The notes below the pieces were generated by a model. The model did no database searches. It was given only the letters and a program-made list of their open reading frames with translations, and was not told the origin of the DNA. The position numbers and the translations under genes were made by a program. A stretch of 36,488 nt of DNA. It comes from Verrucomicrobiia bacterium. Lineage in GTDB: Bacteria; Verrucomicrobiota; Verrucomicrobiia; JABWAM01. The stretch covers positions 1 through 36,488 of the forward strand of contig JABWAM010000002.1 in NCBI GenBank assembly GCA_013360985.1. The letters are read 5' to 3'. Shown piece after piece: positions 7,719-15,319 of the stretch. The stretch's first letter is position 1, and each line of letters opens with the position of its first letter.

Positions 7719-8552
7719 TCAAGGACGCTCGAGGCTCCGGGAGATGGCGGCTCCGGCGGATTTCGCCATCGCGTCGCGCGCGGCGGTTCGTCGGCGTTTC
7801 GCGGCGAGAAAGGCGCCGCGGGCCGAGCCAATCCATGCGATGAAAAAGAGGAGCGCGCAAGCGGCTTGGGCGGAAGTGAACCGCCCGGCGAGATCGTGCG
7901 GCACGTCGCCGCGAAAAAATTCCACGCTGAAGCGGAGGATCGCGTAGAGCAGCGCGTAGCTCCACGCGATTTGACCGGGATAGCGTTGGAAGCGCTGCAT
8001 GAATATGAGGGCCAGCGTGAGATCGAGCAACCCGAGGGCTTCGTAGAGTTGCGTCGGATGACGCGGGATCCCGGCGACGGCAGGCGGCGCATTCGGCGCG
8101 ATCGCCCACGGCGCGTCGCTGACGCGTCCGTAGCAGCAGCCGTTCATGAAGCAACCGACGCGGCCAAAGACCTGGCCCAGCGCGAGGCACGGCGCGAGCG
8201 CGTCGGCGACAGGCGCCAGCGGGATGCGTTTCACGCGACTCCAAACCCAGAGCGCCGCCATGGCGGCAAAGAAGCCTCCAAGAAAGACGAGACCTCCGTG
8301 CTGGAGCATGAAAATTTCACGCGGATTGTCCACAAACTCCTCACGCCAATAGCGCGCCACATACCACGCGCGCGCGCCAATGAGGCCGGCGCCGAACAGC
8401 AGGAGAAGGAGGTTGGTCGCGAGGTCCGCGCCAAGCCCCGCCCGCTTGGCGCGGCGTCGAAAAAGCGCGAACGCCGCGAGAAAACCGAGCGCGACGCAGA
8501 CCCCGTACCACCGGATCGTGAGCGGGCCCAGCTCGACGAAAATCGGATGCAC
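7719..8552 (-). CDS. lgt: Phosphatidylglycerol--prolipoprotein diacylglyceryl transferase
   Basis: A 277-residue inner-membrane enzyme with about seven hydrophobic segments. It transfers diacylglycerol from phosphatidylglycerol to the lipobox cysteine of prelipoproteins, such as the adaptor at 35.2 kb. Signature regions are HPIFVELGPLTIRWYG at the N-terminus, the loop GGLVFLGGFFAA, GQVFGRVGCFMNGCCYG (the R-x-G-C-F motif with the catalytic Arg), HPTQLYEAL, and RFSVEFFRGD near the C-terminus. The start codon is GTG. In the GG loop most enzymes have His or Tyr before the second GG; here it is Leu. It is divergently arranged with mnmG, with only 67 bp between starts. The C-terminal 30 residues are basic and probably cytoplasmic. 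Confidence 0.9.
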   Translation of the reverse strand: MHPIFVELGPLTIRWYGVCVALGFLAAFALFRRRAKRAGLGADLATNLLLLLFGAGLIGARAWYVARYWREEFVDNPREIFMLQHGGLVFLGGFFAAMAALWVWSRVKRIPLAPVADALAPCLALGQVFGRVGCFMNGCCYGRVSDAPWAIAPNAPPAVAGIPRHPTQLYEALGLLDLTLALIFMQRFQRYPGQIAWSYALLYAILRFSVEFFRGDVPHDLAGRFTSAQAACALLFFIAWIGSARGAFLAAKRRRTAARDAMAKSAGAAISRSLERP

Positions 8553-8558
8553 CTTCTG

Positions 8559-8587
8559 AGTTTAGCCTGGATATTTCATACGCCCAA
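8559..8587 (-). promoter_or_regulatory. Possible lgt promoter, leaderless type
   Basis: On the minus strand TTGGGC (8587-8582), 17 bases and TAAACT (8564-8559) are followed by six bases and then the GTG at 8552. The hexamers are moderate, but spacing and position match the pattern seen at 6398, 29516 and 35228. Confidence 0.35.
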
Positions 8588-8595
8588 GATGAAAT
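8573..8595. promoter_or_regulatory. Operator-like dyad in the lgt-mnmG divergent region
   Basis: ATTTCAT and ATGAAAT are perfect inverted 7-mers with a nine-base spacer. The left arm lies in the spacer of the proposed lgt promoter and the right arm lies just upstream of its -35. It could bind a dimeric regulator or form a short stem. No regulator gene is adjacent. Confidence 0.3.
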
Positions 8596-8619
8596 GTGCG
8601 GGCGCATCCTGGAAAATAG

Positions 8620-10608
8620 ATGAAGTCAAGTGAAATACCTAAAGATTTTGATGTGATCGTGATCGGCGCAGGGCACGCCGGCATCGAAGCCGCCCTTGCC
8701 GCCGCGCGGATGGAGTGCCGCACGCTTCTGCTCACCATGGATCGAACGGCCATCGGAAAGATGAGCTGCAACCCCGCGATCGGCGGAATCGGCAAGGGTC
8801 ACTTGGTGCGCGAGATCGATGCGCTTGGAGGCGCGATGGGAATGGCTGCGGATCTCGCGGGCATTCAATTCCGAATGTTGAATCAGCGCAAAGGGCCGGC
8901 GGTCTGGGCGCCTCGCGCGCAATGCGACAAGCAGATCTATCAGGATCTCATGAGCACCCGATGCGCACGCCAACCCAACCTGCGCCTCCTTCAAGGTCAA
9001 GCGATCCGGCTAGACGTGCGCGGCGACCGCATTTGCGCGGTGCGGACCATCGAGGGACATCATCTCCCTTGCCGCTGCGTTGTCCTGACCACCGGTACCT
9101 TTCTCCGGGGCCTCATCCATATCGGCTCGGAAAAAAGCGCGGGCGGCCGTCGGGGAGAATCGGCAGCGTACGAATTGAGTCAATCGCTGGCGCAGTTGGG
9201 GTTCGAAATTCATCGGTTCAAAACCGGAACCCCGCCTCGCCTCAAAGCCTCCACGATCGCCTGGGATCAACTTCACCCACAGCCTGGGGATCACCCCCCT
9301 CCTCCCTTCAGCTTCTTTCATGAATCGGCCTACATGCAATGCCGTGAAGAGATTGCTGAAACATGGCCTCTTTTTGTGTATAACCCGGCGACCAAACCCT
9401 TTCCGTGGGGGAGTTTGCCGATGTTCCACGTGGAACAATTCTCTCAGACCGATCTTCAAAGAGGAGAACGATGGGTGCCTCCACTTCCTCAAGTTCCATG
9501 CTATTTGACGCAAACCTCGGAGCGAACCGCGGAAATCGTTCGCGCCAATCTCGATCGTTCTCCCCTTTATTCGGGACAGATCGCTTCACGCGGCCCGCGA
9601 TATTGTCCATCGCTTGAAGATAAGTACGTCAAGTTTCCCGACAAAACCACACATTCCATTTTTCTTGAACCTGAAGGGCTTGCGACAGACGAAGTCTATG
9701 TCAACGGATGCTCCACGAGTCTTCCTTTCGAAATTCAACAAAAACTGATTCATTCAATTCCTGGTCTAGAAGCTGCGGAAATTGTTCGCCCGGGCTATGC
9801 CATCGAATACGACTACCTCCCTCCGCTTCAGTTGCAGTCTTCTCTTGAAACGAAACGTATCGCGGGCCTGTTTTGTGCGGGCCAAATCAATGGAACGACC
9901 GGTTATGAAGAGGCCGCTGCTCAAGGTTTTGCTGCAGGAGTAAATGCCGCTCTTCGGATCCACAGTCGGCCACCGCAGCTTCACGCGCGTTCGGAATCGT
10001 ATCTCGGCGTTCTCTTGGATGATCTTGTCACCAAAGGAACCAACGAACCTTATCGCATGTTCACTTCGCGCGCGGAATTTCGTCTCCTCTTGCGTCAAGA
10101 TAACGCGGATACACGCCTCACTCCTCTCGGCTATCGGCTAGGATTAGTTTCTCGCGCGCGTTTCGCGGCTCTCCAGGACAAAAACACGCGGCTTCACCAG
10201 CTTCGCGATCAGCTTCGAACGACACGCTGCGAAGGCGCAAGTTTGGAGCACTGGTTGAAACGACATGATGCCTCGTTCGACGCATTGACTCGCCGTTTTG
10301 GCGATCGTCTTCCTCCAATTCCCTTCGATCTCCGCGCTGCTCTTGAAATGGATCTCAAATATGAAAACTATGTGCAACGCGAGCTCGCACAGGTTGAACG
10401 TCTTCGTCGTGAAGAAGATCAAGAGATTCCCGAGCATCTCGATTTTCGAACAATGAAAGGATTGCGCCGTGAAACACAAGAAAAACTTCATGCAGTCCAA
10501 CCAAAAACTCTTGGTCAGGCGCGTCGAATTCCTGGAGTGACTCCGGCAGATCTCAGTCTTTTGCTTGTACTTATTAAAAAATCAAGCTTTTTATCTAAAC
10601 AAGCATGA
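8620..10608 (+). CDS. mnmG: tRNA uridine 5-carboxymethylaminomethyl modification enzyme MnmG, with an extra internal segment
   Basis: A 662-residue FAD protein that, with MnmE, installs carboxymethylaminomethyl on the wobble uridine of some tRNAs. The FAD-binding motif is GAGHAGIEAAL (residues 16-26). Family signatures include CNPAIGGIGKGHLVREIDAL, RMLNQRKGPAVWAPRAQ, RFKTGTPPRL, CPSLEDKYVKF, GYAIEYDYLPP, NGTTGYEEAAAQG, TSRAEFRLLLRQDNAD and the C-terminal IPGVTPADLSLL. Between the conserved PPPPFSF (226-232) and LPQVPCYLTQT (from 289) there are about 56 residues, where E. coli has about nine. This extra segment contains MFHVEQ, encoded by a parS-like palindrome. GC is 62-68% in three lines counted from the first 700 bp but 38-50% in four lines from the last 950 bp. 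No rsmG or parAB follows. Confidence 0.93.
   Translation: MKSSEIPKDFDVIVIGAGHAGIEAALAAARMECRTLLLTMDRTAIGKMSCNPAIGGIGKGHLVREIDALGGAMGMAADLAGIQFRMLNQRKGPAVWAPRAQCDKQIYQDLMSTRCARQPNLRLLQGQAIRLDVRGDRICAVRTIEGHHLPCRCVVLTTGTFLRGLIHIGSEKSAGGRRGESAAYELSQSLAQLGFEIHRFKTGTPPRLKASTIAWDQLHPQPGDHPPPPFSFFHESAYMQCREEIAETWPLFVYNPATKPFPWGSLPMFHVEQFSQTDLQRGERWVPPLPQVPCYLTQTSERTAEIVRANLDRSPLYSGQIASRGPRYCPSLEDKYVKFPDKTTHSIFLEPEGLATDEVYVNGCSTSLPFEIQQKLIHSIPGLEAAEIVRPGYAIEYDYLPPLQLQSSLETKRIAGLFCAGQINGTTGYEEAAAQGFAAGVNAALRIHSRPPQLHARSESYLGVLLDDLVTKGTNEPYRMFTSRAEFRLLLRQDNADTRLTPLGYRLGLVSRARFAALQDKNTRLHQLRDQLRTTRCEGASLEHWLKRHDASFDALTRRFGDRLPPIPFDLRAALEMDLKYENYVQRELAQVERLRREEDQEIPEHLDFRTMKGLRRETQEKLHAVQPKTLGQARRIPGVTPADLSLLLVLIKKSSFLSKQA
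9422..9437. promoter_or_regulatory. parS: parS-like centromere site (ParB-binding) inside mnmG
   Basis: TGTTCCACGTGGAACA is a perfect 16-bp palindrome and fits the bacterial chromosomal parS consensus TGTTNCACGTGNAACA, which ParB binds to nucleate origin-region segregation complexes. It sits within the extra protein segment of MnmG, where it is read as part of MFHVEQF. It lies about 8.5 kb from the proposed oriC, the usual range for parS. I found no second copy in the window; other CACGTG cores lack the flanking bases. Confidence 0.8.
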
Positions 10609-10625
10609 GCGCGGACGGACCGCGC
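10609..10625 (+). terminator. Hairpin immediately after the mnmG stop
   Basis: GCGCGG and CCGCGC enclose ACGGA, starting on the first base after the mnmG stop codon. There is no U-run. The rest of the 232-bp gap to acnA shows no gene; it holds a TTGACG at 10787 without a convincing -10. Confidence 0.3.
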
Positions 10626-10840
10626 GTCGCGAGATCGGGCCACGGCCGCAATCCCTTGAGCGCTTTCGAGGCTGACGGCGTCATCGCAGCGGCGGAACCC
10701 CAAAATCTGGCGAAGACCACGCGCGCTCCTCGACGAAGGATGGGCGTCCGCACTTTTTCCGCAAGATTGGGATGAGCCTTCCCGCATTGACGCATTTCAT
10801 CTGAATCGCCAATCTGCGCGTTCAAAATTCACGTTCCTCT

Positions 10841-13540
10841 ATGGCCTCTCCTTCTCTCGCGCCCACCCGCGCCACGCTCACGCTCTCCGACGGTTCTTCA
10901 CGCGTCTATTTTTCGCTGCCGGCGCTTGCGGCGGCCGGCCATCCTCGACTCGCGCGTCTGCCGGTCTCGATTCGCCTCGTGCTCGAGTCCCTTCTGCGCA
11001 ACTGCGACGGCAAACGCGTCAGCGCGCGCGATGTCCATGCGCTCGCCTCCTGGCAACCGCGCGGAAAACGCGCGGAAGAAATTCCGTTCGTCGTCGCCCG
11101 GATCGTGCTTCAGGATTTTACGGGCGTGCCGCTCCTCGTGGATCTCGCCGCGATGCGCGCCGCGGTCGCGCGCGCGAAACGTGACCCGAAACTCATCGAG
11201 CCGCTGGTGCCGGTGGATCTCGTAGTGGATCACTCGGTTCAGGTGGATTACGCGGGGATCGCCGACGCCTACGCGAAGAATCTCGCGTTGGAATTCCAGC
11301 GCAACCGCGAACGCTATCAGTTCCTCAAGTGGGGCATGCAGGCGTTTCGCACGTTCAAGGTCGTGCCGCCCGGCATCGGCATCATTCATCAGGTGAACCT
11401 CGAACATCTCGCGCATGGCGTGATCGAAGCCGACGGCGTCCTTTTTCCCGACACGCTCGTCGGCACCGATTCGCATACGACGATGATCAACGGCCTGGGC
11501 ATTGTGGGGTGGGGGGTGGGCGGCATCGAAGCGGAGGCGGGGATGCTCGGCCAGCCCGTCTATTTCCTCACGCCGGACGTCGTCGGAGTGCATCTCACCG
11601 GCGCGCTCCGCGAAGGGGTGACGGCCACCGACCTTGCGCTCACGGTCACGCAACTCCTCCGCAAGGAGAAAGTCGTCGGCAAGTTCGTCGAGTTCTACGG
11701 TCCTGGCGCCGAGGCGCTTCCGCTCACTGACCGCGCGACGATCGCGAACATGGCGCCCGAATACGGGGCGACGATGGGCTTTTTTCCCGTGGACGCCGAA
11801 TGCGTGCGCTATCTTCGCGGCACGGGACGCTCCGAAGCCCACTGCGCGCTTTACGAAGCGTATTACCGAGCGCAAGGGCTCTTCGGAATCCCGCGCAAAG
11901 GCGAGGTGGATTACTCGACCGACGTCGAACTCGATCTCGGCACGATCGCCCCCTCGGTCGCCGGCCCCAAGCGTCCGCAAGATCGCATCGAGCTTCCGCA
12001 ACTGAAGCGCGCCTTTGCCGAGCTGCTCCGGAAATCCGCCGCCGAAAGCGGTTACGGCAAGAACGCCTCCGATCTCGCGACAAAGGTCGCCGTGGAGCGC
12101 GACGGCCGTCGCGTCGAACTCGCGCACGGGAGCGTGCTCATCGCCGCGATCACGAGCTGCACGAACACAAGCAATCCTTCCGTCATGCTCGCGGCGGGCC
12201 TCCTCGCCAAGAAAGCGGTCGAACGCGGCCTGCGCGTCAATCCGACGGTCAAGGCTTCGCTCGCGCCCGGGTCGCGCGTCGTCAGCGAGTATCTCGCGGC
12301 GACTGGGCTTCAACCTTATCTCGATCGCCTCGGCTTCAACCTCGTCGGCTACGGCTGCACGACCTGCATCGGCAACTCGGGCCCGCTCGATCCCGCGATC
12401 GAGGAGGCGGTCGCAAAAAACGATCTTGTCGCGGCGGCCGTCCTCTCGGGCAACCGCAACTTCGAGGCGCGCATCCACGCGGCGATCAAGGCCAACTTCC
12501 TCATGTCGCCGCCGCTCGTGGTCGCTTACGCCCTCGCGGGACGCATCGACCTCGACTTCGCCCGCGACCCGATCGGCAGAGACGGGCAGGGGAGGGAGGT
12601 CTTCCTTCGCGACCTCTGGCCGACGAGCGCCGAGATCCGCGACCTGATCGCCGCCGCGCTCAAGCCCAACGTCTTTCAGAAACTCTACCGCGATTTCGTC
12701 GCGCAAAACCCCGCCTGGAACGAGGTGCCCGCCCCAAAGGGCGATGTCTACGCGTGGGACGCCGCTTCCACCTACATCCAAGAGCCGCCCTTCTTCGAGG
12801 AATTTACCCCGACGCCGGGCAAAATCTCACCGGTCCTCAGCGCGCGACCGCTCGCCCTCTTTGGCGACTCGGTAACGACCGACCACATCTCGCCCGCGGG
12901 CAGCATCAAAAAAACCTCGCCGGCCGGCCGTTACCTCATCGAACGCGGCGTCAAGATCGAAGACTTCAATAGCTACGGCGCGCGCCGCGGCAACGACCGG
13001 ATCATGACGCGCGGCACGTTCGCCAATGTCCGAATCCAGAACCTCATGGCGCCCGGCACGGAAGGCGGCGTCACTCGCCTCATGCCCGAAGGAGATCTCC
13101 TGCCGATCTTCGACGCCGCCGCAAAATATCGCGAGCGCGCCGTGCCTCTTATCGTCTTCGCCGGCCACGAATACGGCACCGGCAGCTCGCGCGACTGGGC
13201 CGCGAAAGGGACGCGCCTCCTCGGCGTGCGCGCGGTCGTCGCCCGCAGCTTCGAGCGGATTCACCGCTCCAACCTCGTCGGAATGGGCGTGCTTCCGCTC
13301 CAGTTTCCCGACGACGTCACCGTCCAATCCCTCGGAATCGACGGATCGGAGACCTTCGATCTCCCTGATCTCGGCGACGCCATCCAACCGATGCAGGAAA
13401 CGCGACTCGTCATCCGCCGCGCGAGCGGCGCCGTGGACTCCGTGACGCTCCGCCTTCGGATCGACACCCCGATCGAAGTAGATTATTACCGCCACGGAGG
13501 CATCCTCCCGTTCGTCCTCCGCCAAATTCTCGCGCGCTGA
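10841..13540 (+). CDS. acnA: Aconitate hydratase
   Basis: An 899-residue enzyme of the AcnA/IRP1 type that isomerises citrate and isocitrate in the TCA cycle, in the cytoplasm. Cysteines for the 4Fe-4S cluster are Cys440 in ITSCTNTSNPS and Cys506/Cys509 in GYGCTTCIGN. Other signatures are VDHSVQVDYAG, LVGTDSHTTMINGLGIVGWGVGGIEAEA (active-site region), GDSVTTDHISPAG in the swivel domain, and GHEYGTGSSRDWAAKGT near the C-terminus. Length and domain order are those of AcnA. ATG 10841 gives the usual short N-terminal lead-in; I see no clear Shine-Dalgarno sequence. GC returns to about 60-65% after the AT-richer 3' part of mnmG. Confidence 0.95.
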   Translation: MASPSLAPTRATLTLSDGSSRVYFSLPALAAAGHPRLARLPVSIRLVLESLLRNCDGKRVSARDVHALASWQPRGKRAEEIPFVVARIVLQDFTGVPLLVDLAAMRAAVARAKRDPKLIEPLVPVDLVVDHSVQVDYAGIADAYAKNLALEFQRNRERYQFLKWGMQAFRTFKVVPPGIGIIHQVNLEHLAHGVIEADGVLFPDTLVGTDSHTTMINGLGIVGWGVGGIEAEAGMLGQPVYFLTPDVVGVHLTGALREGVTATDLALTVTQLLRKEKVVGKFVEFYGPGAEALPLTDRATIANMAPEYGATMGFFPVDAECVRYLRGTGRSEAHCALYEAYYRAQGLFGIPRKGEVDYSTDVELDLGTIAPSVAGPKRPQDRIELPQLKRAFAELLRKSAAESGYGKNASDLATKVAVERDGRRVELAHGSVLIAAITSCTNTSNPSVMLAAGLLAKKAVERGLRVNPTVKASLAPGSRVVSEYLAATGLQPYLDRLGFNLVGYGCTTCIGNSGPLDPAIEEAVAKNDLVAAAVLSGNRNFEARIHAAIKANFLMSPPLVVAYALAGRIDLDFARDPIGRDGQGREVFLRDLWPTSAEIRDLIAAALKPNVFQKLYRDFVAQNPAWNEVPAPKGDVYAWDAASTYIQEPPFFEEFTPTPGKISPVLSARPLALFGDSVTTDHISPAGSIKKTSPAGRYLIERGVKIEDFNSYGARRGNDRIMTRGTFANVRIQNLMAPGTEGGVTRLMPEGDLLPIFDAAAKYRERAVPLIVFAGHEYGTGSSRDWAAKGTRLLGVRAVVARSFERIHRSNLVGMGVLPLQFPDDVTVQSLGIDGSETFDLPDLGDAIQPMQETRLVIRRASGAVDSVTLRLRIDTPIEVDYYRHGGILPFVLRQILAR

Positions 13541-13685
13541 TCCACCGGTCGACCGACGATGAGTCGCGCCGTCGCGCCCAAAATCCCGGCAACTCCCGAG
13601 ATTTGCGCTGGACGCCGCCCGAGCCGTCGGAAGAAAGTTGGCGCGCACTCGGATCCGGAAACGCCATCGGCCCCGCGTCGCATTC

Positions 13686-14318
13686 ATGCTTAAAGAATTC
13701 CTGCACGAGGGGGTGATGTTGTGGGCGGTGATCGACCCGATCGGAGCGATCCCGATTTTCCTGGCGGTGACTTCGCATCTCACCGCCGCACAACGGCGCA
13801 CGGTGGCCGTGCGCGCCTGCGTTCTCGCCGCCGCCATCCTTCTGGGCTTTATCCTCTTCGGGCAGATCCTGCTCGAGATGCTGGAGATCCGCATGGCCAG
13901 CTTTCAAATCGCCGGCGGCTTGATCCTCTTCCTCTTCGGAGTGCTCATGATCTTCGAAAAAGGCGACGGCCAGACGTGGGGAATCCCGGAAGACTATCGC
14001 CATCTGGCGGTTTTCCCTCTGGCGGTTCCCTCGCTGGCCGGGCCGGCCACCATGATGGCCGTGGTCGTGGTGACGGACGACAATCGTTTCGCCTACGCGC
14101 ATCAGGCCATGACCATGCTGATCACCCTGGGCATCCTGGCCGCGACCTGCGGACTCCTCATCCTGGCGGAACCCATCCGCCGACTGATCGGCATCGGAGG
14201 CGCCCAGGTTCTCAGCCGCGTGATGGGGCTGATCCTCGCGGCTCTGGCGGTGGAGACGGTGATTGGCGCGGTTTTTCTGCTCATCGCCGGCGGCGTTCCG
14301 CCTCCTCCCCTCCCGTAA
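13686..14318 (+). CDS. MarC-family integral membrane protein
   Basis: A 210-residue protein with about six hydrophobic segments and the family signature WAVIDPIGAIPIFLAVTSHLT near the N-terminus. FPLAVPSLAGPATMMAVVV lies in the middle, with its paired second-half Pro-Leu-x-x-P motif. MarC/UPF0056 proteins are annotated as possible amino-acid (NAAT) transporters, but their role is unsettled, and they are not proven multidrug pumps. ATG 13686 is preferred over an upstream TTG because the membrane segment starts soon after it. It is flanked by acnA (145-bp gap, no gene seen) and nagB (93-bp gap). Confidence 0.8.
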   Translation: MLKEFLHEGVMLWAVIDPIGAIPIFLAVTSHLTAAQRRTVAVRACVLAAAILLGFILFGQILLEMLEIRMASFQIAGGLILFLFGVLMIFEKGDGQTWGIPEDYRHLAVFPLAVPSLAGPATMMAVVVVTDDNRFAYAHQAMTMLITLGILAATCGLLILAEPIRRLIGIGGAQVLSRVMGLILAALAVETVIGAVFLLIAGGVPPPPLP

Positions 14319-14411
14319 ATTCCGCAGCGCCTCCGCGCCGGCGAGATGGGACGCGACGGAGCTTTTCCGCGCTCGACACCCACAGGGCGATCTCCGAAGC
14401 TTCGGTTGCGC

Positions 14412-15197
14412 ATGGACGTCGTCATCCAACCCACGGCCGAAGCCGCTTATCGTCTCGTCGCGCGCGTGCTCGCCGCGGATCTCCGCCGCAAACCTCAACT
14501 CGTGCTCGGTCTCGCCACAGGAAGCACGATGGAGGGAGTCTATCGCGAACTGGTCCGCATGCATCGCGAGGAGAAACTCGATTTTTCCCTCTGCCGCACG
14601 TTCAACCTCGACGAATACATCGGCTTGCCGCCGACGCATCCGAACTCTTACCGCCGCTTCATGCGGGAGCGCCTCTTCAACCTCGTCAACCTCGATCCGC
14701 GCAACACCCATTTACCCGACGGAATGGCCGCCGATCTGAACGCCGAATGCGCCCGGTACGAAGCGTTGATCCGCGACGCGGGCGGCATTGATCTCCAGCT
14801 CCTCGGCATCGGTCGGGTGGGACATATCGGATTCAACGAACCGCTCTCCGCCTTTCGCTCCCGCACCCGGGTCAAGGCGCTCTCGCCAACAACGATCGCC
14901 CAGAACCGCTCCCAATTCGCCGATCCGTCCAAAATGCCGCGCCGCGCGATCACGATGGGGGTGGGCACCATCCTCGACACGGCGCGCTGCATCCTTCTCG
15001 CCACCGGCGCGGCGAAGGCCGGGATCGTCGCGCGCGCCGTCGAAGGGCCCATCACCGGCATGGTCTCCGCCACGGCGCTCCAGCTCCATCCGCGCTGTCA
15101 CGTGGTCGTGGACAAGGCGGCCGCCGCCCGGCTCAAGGGACGCGACTACTATCGCTGGACCTTTGAAAACGAGCCGGAGTGGGAACCTTTCCGGTAG
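14412..15197 (+). CDS. nagB: Glucosamine-6-phosphate deaminase, with altered active-site residue
   Basis: A 261-residue enzyme of the NagB family, converting glucosamine 6-phosphate into fructose 6-phosphate and ammonia. Signatures are LVLGLATGSTMEGVY (phosphate loop), TFNLDEYIGL (Asp72 equivalent), GIGRVGHIGFNEP, and ITMGVGTILDT. In E. coli the third motif is GVGNDGHIAFNEP, where Asp141, His143 and Glu148 help open the sugar ring. Many bacteria have Asn at position 141, but here it is Val136 (codon 14817-14819), while His and Glu are kept. Either activity is altered or the position is more tolerant than thought. ATG 14412 is chosen because MDVVIQPTAEAA is the family N-terminus. No nagA or transporter is adjacent. 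Confidence 0.85.
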   Translation: MDVVIQPTAEAAYRLVARVLAADLRRKPQLVLGLATGSTMEGVYRELVRMHREEKLDFSLCRTFNLDEYIGLPPTHPNSYRRFMRERLFNLVNLDPRNTHLPDGMAADLNAECARYEALIRDAGGIDLQLLGIGRVGHIGFNEPLSAFRSRTRVKALSPTTIAQNRSQFADPSKMPRRAITMGVGTILDTARCILLATGAAKAGIVARAVEGPITGMVSATALQLHPRCHVVVDKAAAARLKGRDYYRWTFENEPEWEPFR

Positions 15198-15319
15198 CTC
15201 CCGCCGCGGCCGCTCTCCGTCGGGGAAGGCCGCCTCCAAACCCGGCCGCCGCGCGACCTGCGACCCGTTCCGTTCTGGAACCTGCCGCGCGCGCGCGGTA
15301 GCCTTGCGCCTCCTTCTTT

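Noticed and set aside
10898..12781. A 627-residue open frame antisense to acnA
   Set aside because: A shadow of a well-conserved gene; the composition is typical of antisense GC-rich frames.
15097..15108. CACGTG in nagB considered as a second parS
   Set aside because: Flanking bases (TGTCACGTGGTC) break the palindrome on the right side.
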